60,481 nt of DNA from positions 1 to 60,481 of the forward strand of contig JANWZD010000017.1 of NCBI GenBank assembly GCA_025054935.1, in the 5' to 3' direction. The notes beneath the pieces were generated by a model. It had not been told where the DNA came from. It ran no database searches and worked only from the letters and a program-made list of their open reading frames with translations. The number at the start of each line of letters is the position of its first letter. Position 1 is the first letter of the stretch. Source of the stretch: Dehalococcoidia bacterium (GTDB lineage: Bacteria; Chloroflexota; Dehalococcoidia; SpSt-223). This document shows positions 1 to 9,619 of this stretch, piece by piece. The position numbers and the translations under genes are program-made.

Positions 1-1
1 C

Positions 2-1570
2 GGCACGCTGGCACTCTGCGCCGCGCTCGCGCTCCTGCCGCGGTTCCTTGAGGCTGCGGGGACGGTCACCAGCTGCACCACCCAAACCGACCTTGAGGCG
101 AAGCTCGCCGGTGGCGGGACCGTGACCTTCAACTGCGGCGGGACGAACCAGCCGGCAACCATCCCCATCGCCAGCACGCTCGTCATCACCTTGCCCACCA
201 CCATCGACGGCGGCGGCGTCATCACCCTCGACGGCCAAGATGCGCGCCGCATCATTACCGCCAGCGCGCCGCTCACGCTCGTCAACCTCACCCTCTGGCG
301 CGGGCGCGTCACCGGCCCGGAGGACGGCGGAGCGGTCCGCTCGACCAGCGCCGTCACGCTCGACCGGGTGAAGGTCATCTCCAACACTGCCGGCCGCAGC
401 GGCGGCGGGCTGATTGCCGACACCGCCACCATCACCGCCAGCACCTTCCTGAGCAACTTCGCCGGCGGCAGCAGCGGCGGCGAAGGCGGCGGCGGGCTGG
501 CCACCTCCGGCACAGCGGTCATCACCGGCAGCGCCTTCACCAGCAACACCGCCAGCCGCGACGGCGGCGGGCTGCTTGCCGGCGCCGCCACCATCTCCGC
601 CAGCACCTTCACCAGCAACTCCGCCAGCCGCGACGGCGGCGGGCTGTGGGCCAGCGCCGCCACCATCTCCGCCAGCACCTTCACCAGCAACTCCGCCGCC
701 GCGGAGGGCGGCGCCGTCAGCGCTTTCGGCCCCCTCACTCTCACCAACAGCACCCTCCACGCCAACAGCGCCATCACCGGCAGCGCCGTCTTCAACGCGA
801 GCGCCTCCCAGCCGACCCGCCTCGCCTTCAGCACCGTCACCGACAACCCCGCCACCAATGGCACTATCGCCACCAGCGGCGGCAGCCGCATCCTCGCCAA
901 CAGCATCGTCTCCGGCACGGCGTCCGTCTGCGCCGGCCTCGCCACCAGCGCCAACGAGGGCGTCAACCTCGTCTCCGACGCCAGCTGCGGCGCGCCCGCC
1001 TCCGGCGACCCGCTGCTCGGCCCCTTGGCCAACAACGGCGGGCCGACCCTCACCCGCGCCCTGCTCCCCGGCAGCCCCGCCATCAACGCCGCCACCGACA
1101 CCTGCCCGCCCACCGACCAGCGCGGCGTCCTCCGCCCGGTCGACGGCGCCTGCGACGCCGGCGCCTATGAGTACGGCGCCAAACCGACCCTGACTGCGCT
1201 CCAGCCGGTCAGCGCCCTCCAAGGCAGCCCCAGCTTCACCCTCATCGTCACGGGAACGAACTTCCTCTCGGGCACAGTGGCGCTCTGGAACGGCAGCGCG
1301 CGCGCCACCACGGTCCTCAACAGCACGACGCTGAGCGTCGCCATCCCCGCCAGCGACCTCACCACAGCCGGCACGGCGACAGTGACGGCGCGCTACGGGC
1401 AGGCGGCGGACAGCGTCTCCAACGGCCTGCCCTTCAGCGTCCTGCCGCCGACCCCAACGCCCACGCCGACCCCGACCGCCCCGCCGTCGCCCACGCCCAC
1501 CCCGACGTCCGGCCGGACGATCACGCGCATCCTCGTGCCGCTCTTCTCCTTTAACGAGCCCGGGGGCTGA
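2..1570 (+). CDS. Beta-helix surface protein, choice-of-anchor Q type (5' partial)
   Basis: The reading frame is open from base 2, so the start lies before the window. The first visible residues form a hydrophobic stretch (LALCAALALL), consistent with the end of a signal peptide, followed by the mature start TVTSCTTQTD. The body is Gly/Ala/Ser/Thr-rich with about 24-residue coils carrying (N/S)xxxxxGGG turns, typical of right-handed beta-helix, PMP-like surface proteins. It then has the choice-of-anchor Q signature (SPAINA, then DQRGVLRP, then DAGAYEYG). An IPT/TIG-like Ig fold follows (about 100 residues), then a PTPTPTP linker and a short tail ending TRILVPLFSFNEPGG. No LPxTG motif or clear C-terminal membrane helix is visible, so the attachment mode is unknown. 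It converges on and overlaps the next gene by 20 bp. A paralogue's 3' end lies inverted at the other window edge. Confidence 0.85.
   Translation, partial: GTLALCAALALLPRFLEAAGTVTSCTTQTDLEAKLAGGGTVTFNCGGTNQPATIPIASTLVITLPTTIDGGGVITLDGQDARRIITASAPLTLVNLTLWRGRVTGPEDGGAVRSTSAVTLDRVKVISNTAGRSGGGLIADTATITASTFLSNFAGGSSGGEGGGGLATSGTAVITGSAFTSNTASRDGGGLLAGAATISASTFTSNSASRDGGGLWASAATISASTFTSNSAAAEGGAVSAFGPLTLTNSTLHANSAITGSAVFNASASQPTRLAFSTVTDNPATNGTIATSGGSRILANSIVSGTASVCAGLATSANEGVNLVSDASCGAPASGDPLLGPLANNGGPTLTRALLPGSPAINAATDTCPPTDQRGVLRPVDGACDAGAYEYGAKPTLTALQPVSALQGSPSFTLIVTGTNFLSGTVALWNGSARATTVLNSTTLSVAIPASDLTTAGTATVTARYGQAADSVSNGLPFSVLPPTPTPTPTPTAPPSPTPTPTSGRTITRILVPLFSFNEPGG
518..733 (+). repeat. 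Tandem 72-bp coding repeats (24-residue beta-helix coils)
   Basis: Units begin at 518, 590 and 662 and share the core encoding (T/V)I(S/T)(A/G)S(T/A)FTSN, followed by a GG(G/A) turn. A more diverged unit begins at 428, 90 bp before the first. Units 590 and 662 are nearly identical for their first 40 or so bases, which suggests recent internal duplication and possible length variation. Confidence 0.75.
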
Positions 1571-3143
1571 GCGGACGAGGCGCGGCCGCCGAAGGAACGA
1601 CCGGCAGCGCCGCCATGACGCGCTCGACGGCGCCGCCGTCCGGCAGGGCCTCGACCGCGCGGATAAGGGCGTCCGGCGTCCGCCACGCCGGCAGGCCGGC
1701 AACGCTCCAGCAATGGGCGACTTTTGCCAGCCGTTCGTCGCGGCTGAGCGGGCGCGCGCGGCTGCCGCGGAGCGCGGTCACCTCGCGTCGCAGCACGGCG
1801 CCGGCGCGGGTGCGTACCTGAAGGCGGACCGGGACGAACGCCCCCGGAGGAATATCCGGCGCGGCGCGCACCTCGATGCGGGCCATCAGCTCGCGCGCGG
1901 CAGGGTCGGCCGCCGCTCCCGGCGCGATCTCGCCCAGCCCCACGCGGCCGCGCAGGAGCGCTTGAGCGACCGTAAACGGCACGCTCAGCCGCTGGTGGAC
2001 AAGGGAGGCATCCGGCGCGGGTGTGCGGCCAGTACGCTCCGCAATCACGGCGCTGCACTCGATGACAATCCCCTCGACCTCCTCGGGACGCAGCCCTTCG
2101 GCGCGGAGCGCAAGCGCTCCGTCGATCGCGCCGTGGGTCAGCCGCCCGCAGGGATACGGCTTGAGCTCGCTGTCGAGCAGCAGCCACCGCTCGCCCAGCC
2201 CCTCGAGCGCGCGCGCGCGGTCCCAGCGGCCGCCTTCGTAGGTGCGGTAGTAGCCCGAGGGGCCTTCAAGCACGTCCGCCGGGCCGGTGCCGCCGTGGCG
2301 GGCAATCGCCACCGCCAGCAGGCCCGCCCGTGCCCCGAAGCCGGGCAGCGCGCCATGCACCGATGACCCTTCCGCATGGGGCTGCCAGCACGGCGCGCCG
2401 AGGCTGGCCGCGATGCCGAACGCATGCCGCGCCGCCATCCGGTCGAGACCGGCGACCCGCGCCCCGGCAGCCGCGCCGGCGAAAGCGCCCATCGCCCCGC
2501 AGCGGTAGACCGTCGGCACGCCGAGCGCCGCCGCGCTCACGCGGCAGGCAACCTCGCCCGCCACCGCGATCGCCGCGAGCAGCGCTCGGCCATCATTCAG
2601 CCGGGCTTCGGCTGCCGCCGCCAGCGCCGCCGGGACAGCCCCCGCAACCGAATGGATCAGGCCAGCCTCGAAGGCAGGGTCGAACTCGGTTGAATGGACG
2701 AGCGCCCCGTTTGCGAGGGCAGCATCCGGCGCCGACAGCCGGTCCGGAAAGCCGATCACCGGCGCGGGACCGCGGCTGCCGGCGCGCAGCGCCGCCACGA
2801 GCCCGGTCGTCCCCTCCGCGATCCTCCCCGCGAGCGCGACCGCAAGGCAGTCGAGCAGGAGCGTTGCTGTGAACTCAAGCACCTCGCGCGGCACCCGCTC
2901 AGCCGGCAGGCCAACGAAGGCCGTGAGCGGGCCGCTCAGGTCGTCTGCCTCGATGTCGACCGGAGCAGCGGCCGCCGGAGTGACGGCGGGAGCGGCGCCG
3001 TTTGGACTCGGACGCCCGCCCTCCCTTCCAAGAGCGCGCAAGCGGTCACGCGCTGCCGGCGTGACGATCGCGCCGGGCGGAATGACCAGCGGCGCGCCCG
3101 CTGCAGCCGCCGCCTCGACATCGCGCTCGGTGAAAATCCGCAT
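1551..3143 (-). CDS. MmgE/PrpD family protein with EutT-like N-terminal extension
   Basis: The bulk of the protein (about residues 68-505) is a MmgE/PrpD (2-methylcitrate dehydratase/cis-aconitate decarboxylase-like) domain, recognised from segments such as TLLLDCLAVALAG, STEFDPAFEAG, RAHAFGIAAS-like text and KPYPCGRLTHGAIDG. The substrate cannot be told from sequence. Residues 1-40 (RIFTERDVEAAAAAG, then VIPPGAIVTPAARDRL) are not part of that fold. They resemble the short N-terminal module of EutT-like and related proteins with the LTPSAREL motif. The last 17 or so residues (PVVPSAAAPRPLSPRAR) are encoded antisense to the 3' end of the convergent surface-protein gene, in sequence repeated at the far end of the window. 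The native C-terminus therefore seems replaced by repeat-derived sequence. Confidence 0.8.
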   Translation of the reverse strand: MRIFTERDVEAAAAAGAPLVIPPGAIVTPAARDRLRALGREGGRPSPNGAAPAVTPAAAAPVDIEADDLSGPLTAFVGLPAERVPREVLEFTATLLLDCLAVALAGRIAEGTTGLVAALRAGSRGPAPVIGFPDRLSAPDAALANGALVHSTEFDPAFEAGLIHSVAGAVPAALAAAAEARLNDGRALLAAIAVAGEVACRVSAAALGVPTVYRCGAMGAFAGAAAGARVAGLDRMAARHAFGIAASLGAPCWQPHAEGSSVHGALPGFGARAGLLAVAIARHGGTGPADVLEGPSGYYRTYEGGRWDRARALEGLGERWLLLDSELKPYPCGRLTHGAIDGALALRAEGLRPEEVEGIVIECSAVIAERTGRTPAPDASLVHQRLSVPFTVAQALLRGRVGLGEIAPGAAADPAARELMARIEVRAAPDIPPGAFVPVRLQVRTRAGAVLRREVTALRGSRARPLSRDERLAKVAHCWSVAGLPAWRTPDALIRAVEALPDGGAVERVMAALPVVPSAAAPRPLSPRAR

Positions 3144-3645
3144 CGCTCAATCATAGATCGCGCAGGGGGCTGGCCTGCGTAGCGACCCGGCAGCCCGCCC
3201 ACCCCTCTGCGCATCAGCCTCCCCCGCAAGAGAAGCGCCCGGCCCGAAGGAGCAGCGCCGCCTCGCTCCCCGCGCATGCCCGCGGCACGGGGCGCAGAGA
3301 GCAAGACCGGCGCTCCGCTTGGAGCCCGGAATGCCACGGTAACCGCGCTCCTGACCGGGCTGCTCGTCGACGGCGTCCGCCTCCTCGCCGGCCCCGCCGC
3401 GCACGACCGGCAGACGATCCTCAAGAGGCCGTCATCCGGCCCGACCCCGCGCCGCCGAGCGACCCTTCATCATCGGCGGCGCTGTGCGAAGCGGCCGCTG
3501 AGCGAGCCGCGAGTGCCCCCAGAACGCATCGCCGCGTCCGCGCGCTGATGAGGGCGCCCCCTGCTTCGGCTGCTCGGTCAAGGCGCTCGCCGCGCTCGTT
3601 CGACTTCCCGGCGCTGCTGCTCCCGCAAAGCCAGTCCCCCGCCCC
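3144..3645. other. Intergenic, no gene seen
   Basis: About 500 bp between two minus-strand genes. Open frames here are short and Arg/Pro-rich in all frames, with no family resemblance and no ribosome binding site. No RNA structure or repeat was recognised. Confidence 0.5.
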
Positions 3646-4743
3646 TTACGGGCAAGCGGGAGGATCCGGCCTCGTCCGGTGCCGCCACGGCGCGTCGATC
3701 TCCGCCGGGATCGCTATTGTCGTCCCCATCTCGGCAGCTGCCAGCGCCGCATCGATGATCTGGAGATCCTTCGCCGCCTCCCACGCCGTGCCGAGCGGCG
3801 GCGACCCTGTCGTCAGCGCGCGGTGGAAATCGGCAAGCTCCTGCACAATGCCCCCGGCGCTGTCCTCAAGCGGGATGACGTCCCGCCTCCCCTCAGCCTC
3901 GACTTCGATCCAGTCGTCGTAGCGCGCTCGGCCCTCGCCCTCACGCCGCTGCTGCAAGAGCGCCAGCGTGCCGCCCGTGCCGTAGACATGCATCGCGTTT
4001 GTCCAGCGGCTGGAGCTGCTAAACGAGAGCGCGAGCCGTCCTGCGGCGCCATCCGCCAGTTCAACCGTCGCGAGCAGCGTGTCGGGCTGGCCGCCGAAGA
4101 GGTCGGGAAGGATCGAGCGCGTCACCGCCTGCACTGTCGTCACCTCAGCGAGCGCCACCTGTCGGAACGCCGCGACCGCATGAACGCCGGAGTCGAGCAG
4201 CCAGCCGCCCTGATGATGCCCCTCGCGCCGCCAGACAGAGCCGGCGTACGGATTGTCCGGCGTCATCCGGCTGAGGACGGCGAAGTCATAGACAATCGGA
4301 CGGCCGATCCGTCCCGCCTCAAGCAGCGCCCGTCCGGCGAGGAACCGGCCCTGATAGCGGAAATTCTCTGCAACGAAGTGCGGCACGCCGCGCTCCGCAG
4401 CAAGGCGCAGCAGCTCGGCGGCCTGGGCGACTGTCTCAGCAATCGGCTTCTCGGAGATGACGGGCTTGCCGGCGAGCAGCGCTTCTCGGACAATCGGCGC
4501 CGTCCGGTGGATCGGGACAGCGACGAGCACGACATCAACCTCGGGCGACATAAGCACCTCGCGGAAGTCCCGCGCTACCCGAGGTCGCGACGGCAAGGCT
4601 GCGCTGACCGCTGCGGCGCTTGCGCCCCGCTCGCTGCAGACCATGGTTATTCCGTAACGGTCGGCGAGCTGCGCCAGAGCCGGCAGATGACGCTGGCGGA
4701 CAAAGTACCCCGTGCCGATCAGGCCGAGCCGCAGCCGCTCCAT
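3646..4743 (-). CDS. Gfo/Idh/MocA family NAD(P)-dependent oxidoreductase
   Basis: About 365 residues, the usual family length. The N-terminus is a Rossmann strand and dinucleotide loop (RLGLIGTGYFVRQ). The conserved EKP motif, whose Lys is catalytic in the family, is at residues 98-100 in VISEKPIAET. The C-terminal half is the GFO_IDH_MocA_C alpha/beta domain (DSGVHAVAAFR). The family oxidises or reduces sugars, inositols and related polyols with NAD(P); the substrate here is unknown. The ATG at 4743 is preferred because it sits just before the Rossmann strand; a frame start 12 codons upstream would add a tail without similarity. It is divergent from the BON gene, with 81 bp between them. Confidence 0.85.
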   Translation of the reverse strand: MERLRLGLIGTGYFVRQRHLPALAQLADRYGITMVCSERGASAAAVSAALPSRPRVARDFREVLMSPEVDVVLVAVPIHRTAPIVREALLAGKPVISEKPIAETVAQAAELLRLAAERGVPHFVAENFRYQGRFLAGRALLEAGRIGRPIVYDFAVLSRMTPDNPYAGSVWRREGHHQGGWLLDSGVHAVAAFRQVALAEVTTVQAVTRSILPDLFGGQPDTLLATVELADGAAGRLALSFSSSSRWTNAMHVYGTGGTLALLQQRREGEGRARYDDWIEVEAEGRRDVIPLEDSAGGIVQELADFHRALTTGSPPLGTAWEAAKDLQIIDAALAAAEMGTTIAIPAEIDAPWRHRTRPDPPACP

Positions 4744-4824
4744 CGCCGCAACGGTAGCGGAGCTGCAACCGCCGGACAAGCCGCTTCGAGTAGAATGACA
4801 CTACTCCTGTTGGCCAGAGGCGCT

Positions 4825-5277
4825 ATGCCGTCCTCCACCTCGCGACTTGTCGAAACCGTTACCGATGCCCTGAACGACGCGGAGCCGTTGGCCGCCGTCG
4901 GCTTTCGGATCGCGGTTGAGGAGCAGGATGGCGTCGTTCATCTTCGCGGCGTCGTCCGCACTGAGGTCCACCGCCATTTGGCAGAGCGCATCGCCGCAGC
5001 GATCCCGCAAGTCAAGGCCGTCCGGAACGAGTTGCGCAGCGACACGGCGATCGCTGCCGATGTCTCGCGCGCCCTCGCTGCCGATCCAGCGCTCGCGCGG
5101 GTCTCCTTCCTCGTCGAGTCGACCCTCGGCGAGGTTCGGTTGCGCACTTCCGCCACCGACCCGCTCATCATCGACCGCGCCGTCGCGATCGCGCGTCAGA
5201 TCCCCGGCGTGATCGAGGTGAGCGCGCGATCGATCGGCGGACACGGCGACGCGCCGCCGCTCCGCCGCGCCTCTTAA
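4825..5277 (+). CDS. Two-BON-domain protein
   Basis: 150 residues with two consecutive BON-like modules (about 7-70 and 75-140). Each has an amphipathic helix followed by a GxVxLRG-type hairpin: DGVVHLRGVV then helix AERIAAAIPQVKAVRNEL, and GEVRLRTSATD then ARQIPGVIEVSA. BON domains are lipid or ligand binding and are often stress-associated (OsmY type). There is no signal peptide, so the protein is predicted cytoplasmic. A TAGAAT -10-like hexamer lies about 30 bp before the ATG. It is transcribed divergently from the Gfo/Idh/MocA gene. Confidence 0.7.
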   Translation: MPSSTSRLVETVTDALNDAEPLAAVGFRIAVEEQDGVVHLRGVVRTEVHRHLAERIAAAIPQVKAVRNELRSDTAIAADVSRALAADPALARVSFLVESTLGEVRLRTSATDPLIIDRAVAIARQIPGVIEVSARSIGGHGDAPPLRRAS

Positions 5278-5586
5278 CCGCGCTGCCGCAGCGGACCGAG
5301 CGGCGACAGTCGACCCGCGACGGGGCGGCTGCGCCTAGCAGGGCGGCATTCCTCTGCTGCTGCCCTCCCGGCCGTTGCCCGCCGCTGCCCCCTCAGCCGG
5401 CCTGTGACAAGGCGAACGACGAACCACGCCCCGCTCCCTGAGAGCGCCGCGTGCAGGGGACAGTCGGGGAATGGCGCATCGCGCGCCGCGGTCGCCTTGG
5501 GCGCTCTGCTCTTCGCCGTTGACCGACGCGAGGAGAGTGCCGCGGCCAGCACGCTCAGCGCGCCTGAGCAAGAGCGGGGTTCAGGG
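5278..5586. other. Convergent intergenic, no gene seen
   Basis: About 310 bp between the ends of the BON and slipin genes. Only short GC-driven open frames are present. No convincing terminator hairpin with a T-run was found. Confidence 0.45.
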
Positions 5587-6411
5587 TCACCCGAGCGGCG
5601 GGGAGACCGTCGGACGGTCGACCGGCTGCGCCGGACGCGGCGCGGCGCCGTTCGCTCCTCCCAAGAATGGTGAGAGGAGATCGATCGGGATCGGCAAGAC
5701 CAGCACTGTCCCGCGATCGTTCGACAGGTCGGAGAGGGTTTGGAGATAGCGCAGCTGCAGGGCGGTCGGCGTGGTCGCCATCACTCGCGCTGCTTCCGCG
5801 AGCGCGCGCGACGCCTGCAGTTCCCCATCGGCATGGATGATCTTGGCGCGTTTCTCGCGCTCAGCTTCCGCCTGACGCGCCATTGCCCGCTGCATGTTCT
5901 GCGGGAGCTCGACGTCCTTCACTTCCACGGCGCTCACCTTGATCCCCCACGCCTCGGTCTGCTCGTCGATGATCCGCTGCAGGCGAGCATTGATCTCGTC
6001 ACGCTTCGCGAGGAGTTCGTCGAGCTCCGACTGCCCGAGCGTGCTGCGCAGGGTTGTCTGAGCGATCTGCGACGTCGCCCGAATGTAGTCAAGGATGCGA
6101 TTGACCGCATCCGCCGGATTGATGACGCGGAAATAGAGCACCGCGTTCACCTTGATCGTCACATTGTCCCGCGTGATCACCTCTTGAGGGGGCACATCCA
6201 TCGTGATCGTGCGCAGGTCTACGATGCGCATTCGCTCAATGACCGGGATCAGGAGGATGAGCCCCGGTCCGCGCGTGCCGACAAGCCGGCCGAGGCGATA
6301 GACCACCCCACGTTCGTATTCCTGAACGACCTTAATCGCCGAGAAGAGCAGAAAGAGGAGGATAATGATTGCGACAACCAGCACGACTGGCGCGCCGAAG
6401 AGAAGGTCCAT
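5587..6411 (-). CDS. Slipin (SPFH/Band 7, stomatin-like membrane protein)
   Basis: 274 residues. An N-terminal membrane anchor (about residues 6-25, [15 protein letters not shown]) is followed by the stomatin signature [15 protein letters not shown] and the SPFH body ([29 protein letters not shown]). A charged helix rich in Ala/Glu/Arg ([18 protein letters not shown]) drives oligomerisation in the family. The C-terminus is Pro-rich. Slipins form membrane microdomain scaffolds and pair with NfeD-type proteases. The ATG at 6411 lies 5 bp after the nfeD stop, consistent with translational coupling; the longer frame start would add 40 residues translated from inside nfeD. Confidence 0.92.
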   Translation of the reverse strand: MDLLFGAPVVLVVAIIILLFLLFSAIKVVQEYERGVVYRLGRLVGTRGPGLILLIPVIERMRIVDLRTITMDVPPQEVITRDNVTIKVNAVLYFRVINPADAVNRILDYIRATSQIAQTTLRSTLGQSELDELLAKRDEINARLQRIIDEQTEAWGIKVSAVEVKDVELPQNMQRAMARQAEAEREKRAKIIHADGELQASRALAEAARVMATTPTALQLRYLQTLSDLSNDRGTVLVLPIPIDLLSPFLGGANGAAPRPAQPVDRPTVSPPLG

Positions 6412-6416
6412 CGTCC

Positions 6417-7757
6417 CTACTTTCTGGTCGGCTCCGGGCCGGCGGGCTCGACCTTCAACGTCAGTCCATCGATCGCCACAACCCGCACTCGCGCCCCCGG
6501 CTCGAGCGGAGTGTCGGCCACCGCTTCCCACAATTCGCCTTCGACAAAGACCATGCCCGCAGGCGCGAGGGGCGAGCGGACGACGCCGGTCGCCCCAATC
6601 AACGCCTCTTTGCCGGTGGTGACCGGCACGCGGCGGGTCCGCGCCCCAAACCAGCTCAGGATGAGGACCGCCGCCGTCAACCCAACCACCACTCCGAGGA
6701 TTGCCGGCCGCGACACTTGCAGATAGGGCGCTGGGCTGTCGACCATCAGCAGCAGCCCGACGCCGAGCGCGATTGCGCCGCCAACCCCGAGCACGCCGCC
6801 GCTCGCGGTGTAGGCCTCTAGGCCCAGCAAGACTAGGCCGAGGATCGCCAGCGCGAGGGCGGCGATGTTCAGGGGGAGCGTCCCGAGACCGAACAGGCCC
6901 ACGATCAGGGCGATCACGCCGACGACCCCGGGCACGATCGCCCCCGGGTTCTGCAGTTCAATGAAGATCGCAAGTCCGGCTATGCCGAGCAGCAGCGCCG
7001 CGATCGTCGGGTCGGTCAGAATGAGCAGCAGCCGCTCGACCGCGCCCATCGGCCGGTCGACGACCGCCGCGCCGCTCGTCCGCACTCGCACCGTCCCGAG
7101 CGCAGTGGGTACCGTCCGGCCATCACTCTGGGCAAGCAGCGAATCGAGGTCGGTCGCGATGAAATCGACCACCTTAAGCTCCACTGCCTCGCGGGAGGAT
7201 GCTGAGATCGCCTCGCGAATTGCGCGGTCGGCCCAGTCTGCGTTGCGGCCGTTGCGCTCGGCGAGGTCGCGTGCGTACGCGGCTGCATCGTTCACCGCCT
7301 TCGCGCGCAGATCGCCCTCGACACTCTCGCCGCTCGAGGCGACCGGTGTCGCCGCGCCGATTGCCGTGTTCGGCGCCATTGCTGCGATCGGCGCGGCAAG
7401 CGCGATGAACATGCCCGCGGAGGCAGCACGCGCTCCGCTCGGCGCGACCCAGACGATCACCGGCGCAGGGCTGGCCAAGATCGCTTGGACGATCTCCCGC
7501 ATTGAGGTGTCGAGACCGCCAGGCGTATCGAGCTTAATCACGATCGCTGCCGCGCCGGCGGCGTTCGCGCTCTCGATCCCGCGCGTCAGATAGCGCGCCT
7601 GCACCGGATTGATCACGCCCTGCACCGTCAGGACATGCACTGCCGCCTGCTGCGCTGCCGCCCGGCCGGTCTCCGCAAGCAGCGAAGCGCTCACTAGGAC
7701 GAGGATGCCGAACCAGATAAAACGGAGCACCCGCTGCGCTGTGAGCTGTGCTGTCAT
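6417..7757 (-). CDS. nfeD: NfeD family membrane-bound serine protease (ClpP-class, long form)
   Basis: 446 residues with the full long-form NfeD layout. It has a signal or anchor helix (about 12-30), then a ClpP/SppA-like protease domain, with likely catalytic Ser113 in [11 protein letters not shown] and Lys153 in LRAKAVNDA, by analogy with the Ser-Lys dyad of archaeal PH1510. About four membrane helices follow (about 235-360), then a C-terminal NfeD OB-fold domain (about 385-440, [10 protein letters not shown] then GELWEAV). In characterised members it cleaves hydrophobic stretches of its partner stomatin/slipin, which is exactly the next gene here, 5 bp downstream. Confidence 0.92.
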   Translation of the reverse strand: MTAQLTAQRVLRFIWFGILVLVSASLLAETGRAAAQQAAVHVLTVQGVINPVQARYLTRGIESANAAGAAAIVIKLDTPGGLDTSMREIVQAILASPAPVIVWVAPSGARAASAGMFIALAAPIAAMAPNTAIGAATPVASSGESVEGDLRAKAVNDAAAYARDLAERNGRNADWADRAIREAISASSREAVELKVVDFIATDLDSLLAQSDGRTVPTALGTVRVRTSGAAVVDRPMGAVERLLLILTDPTIAALLLGIAGLAIFIELQNPGAIVPGVVGVIALIVGLFGLGTLPLNIAALALAILGLVLLGLEAYTASGGVLGVGGAIALGVGLLLMVDSPAPYLQVSRPAILGVVVGLTAAVLILSWFGARTRRVPVTTGKEALIGATGVVRSPLAPAGMVFVEGELWEAVADTPLEPGARVRVVAIDGLTLKVEPAGPEPTRK

Positions 7758-8070
7758 CTGACGAACCTCGATTCACTGTATCACGGCGGCGCGCCTCCTG
7801 GCGAAACCCCGGGCGGACAGCCGACCGTCAGCCGCGCGCAGCGCACGGTTTGCTCACGCGGCGCGCTGAAAAACCCCGCACCCGGGGGCCGCTGAACTGC
7901 CGGCGCCGGATCATCGCTTCTAGGCAGGGCACGCCAGCCGCTGCCGTTGGCGTCGGGGCGCATCCCCGGGGAGCGATGCCCTTTTCACGCTGAAAGAGCA
8001 GCGTGTCGCGGCAGCACAAAACCGCCCGCTCTCGGCTCCCCGCGCGAACGCGCGCTTTCGCGCGGCAGCC
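7758..8070. other. Intergenic; GC-rich inverted repeat at 8041-8064
   Basis: About 310 bp with no credible gene. Bases 8041-8048 and 8057-8064 form a perfect 8-bp inverted repeat (CGCGCGAA/TTCGCGCG) around an 8-nt loop, just 3' of the M24 peptidase stop on the minus strand. It may act as a terminator or mRNA stabiliser, but there is no T-run. Confidence 0.4.
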
Positions 8071-9249
8071 TCAGCCTGCAAGCAGGGGGACGATCGCCTG
8101 CTGAATCTCGCCCGTCACCTCGACCGAGGCCGGCAGCAGCAGAACGTTCACCTCGCTTCGCACGCCGATATCAGGCAGATAGATGCCCGGCTCAATCGAG
8201 AAGCAGGTGTTCGGCAGGAGCACACGTTCATCGTGCGTCTCGTAGTCATCAATGTTCGCGCCTTCGCCATGGACATCCTGCCCGATGTTGTGGCCGGTGC
8301 GATGGACAAAGGCGTCGCCGTAGCCCGCCCGCGTCACGACCTCGCGGGCAACGCGATCAACCTCGTAGCCGCGGAGCGGCCGCCCTTCCTGCACGGCGCG
8401 CCGGACGGCGTCGATCGCAGCATCGCGCGCGGCGGCAACGATGGCAAAGAGTGCCGCCGGCCGCTCCGGCACGCTCTCCCCAACGTAGGCCATCCACGTA
8501 TAGTCGGCGTAGACGGCGCCCGGCTCATCCAGCTTTGCCCAAACGTCGAGCAGCACCACCGAGCCAGGCGCGATCGGCGTCTGACGATCGGCCGCAGGCG
8601 AGAAGTGAGGGTCAGACGCATGGCCGTCGGTCGCTACCTCCGGCGCATGGTCGGTCACCATGCCTGCTGCGTTGATCCACGCCATGATCTGCTGCTGCAG
8701 CTGCCAATCGGTGATCGGCTGTCCGGCGCGCACCGCCTCGCGGAGAGCAGCAAAGGCGCGATCTTTGATCGCCAGCAGGCGGCGGGACGCCTCGCGATGC
8801 TGGGCGATCTGCTCCTCAGACCAGACGGCGACAGCGCGCTGAACGAGATCCGCCGAGCTGACAACCTCGACGCCGAGCGAACGGATCAATTCGATTGTGC
8901 CAGCGTCGACCGCGCCGACGGCGGGATTTTGGCCGTGGGGCGAATATTCGGCGGCAACGCGGGTGTGGCCGGCGAGGAGGAGCGCAAGCCCTGCCTCGCG
9001 CTCCTGCCAAGTGCGGTAGACATGTTTATCGCCCGGAAGACGGTCGAGCACGCCGGGCTCGACCGCGCTCACTAGCTTCCGCGGGGGCCCCTCTTTTGGA
9101 AGGAGGTAGTACCAGCGCCGAGTAGCGATCCCTCGCTCGTCGAGGCCAAGGGCACGGTAGGCAATCCGGTTTGAGCGGCGAAAGTCTGTCAGCAGCCAAG
9201 CCGAGCAGCCGCTCTCGGCGACGATAGCGCGCAGACGCTCGATGTCCAC
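8071..9249 (-). CDS. M24 family metallopeptidase (Xaa-Pro aminopeptidase-like)
   Basis: About 392 residues. The N-terminal half is a creatinase/prolidase-N-like domain; the C-terminal half is the pita-bread fold. The five metal ligands of the family are visible as Asp235 (VLLDVWAK), Asp249 (VYADYTW), His320 (HRTGHNIG), Glu353 (FSIEPGIY) and Glu366 (RSEVNVL), counting from the GTG at 9249. It should cleave N-terminal residues before proline or act as a dipeptidase. The start is uncertain: the GTG is chosen because it precedes the first conserved helix (DIERLRAIV), while a longer frame to 9306 adds 19 residues without similarity. No strong ribosome binding site is seen for either. Confidence 0.85.
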   Translation of the reverse strand: MDIERLRAIVAESGCSAWLLTDFRRSNRIAYRALGLDERGIATRRWYYLLPKEGPPRKLVSAVEPGVLDRLPGDKHVYRTWQEREAGLALLLAGHTRVAAEYSPHGQNPAVGAVDAGTIELIRSLGVEVVSSADLVQRAVAVWSEEQIAQHREASRRLLAIKDRAFAALREAVRAGQPITDWQLQQQIMAWINAAGMVTDHAPEVATDGHASDPHFSPAADRQTPIAPGSVVLLDVWAKLDEPGAVYADYTWMAYVGESVPERPAALFAIVAAARDAAIDAVRRAVQEGRPLRGYEVDRVAREVVTRAGYGDAFVHRTGHNIGQDVHGEGANIDDYETHDERVLLPNTCFSIEPGIYLPDIGVRSEVNVLLLPASVEVTGEIQQAIVPLLAG

Positions 9250-9619
9250 GAAAGGAGCATAGCACGAACGGCCGCCAACCTCGTCCTGCCCTGAAGGGAG
9301 GCTCACCGTCTCCGCCCCGCAGCCGCAAAGCGCGTTGCGCCGTTCGGCTGCCGCCTGCCGGCGGAGCAGCCGCGTCCCGTACTGCCACGCTCAGCGACGC
9401 CGCCTCCCTTCAGGGATACCGGCTCGACGTCGGCGGCAGTGCTCGGCTCTCGCGAAGTCCGGGGACGCCTCGCCGTCAAACGCTCCCGTTCAGGGCAGAG
9501 CGCTGGCAGCGCGGCGCAGGAGAAGCGCCTCCTCCAGCAGGAGATGCGCCGTCCATCGCGCCGCCAGCGTTCGCCCCGCAGCGCCCGGGTGTCCGCGCCA
9601 AAACCGGCGCGAGAGGGAC
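9250..9619. other. Intergenic, no gene seen
   Basis: About 370 bp between two minus-strand genes, with Arg/Ala-rich shadow frames only. No repeat or RNA motif was recognised. Confidence 0.45.

Noticed and set aside
576-1193. Pro/Ala/Ser-rich overlapping frames within the beta-helix gene
   Set aside because: Frame shadows of the GC-rich repeat region.
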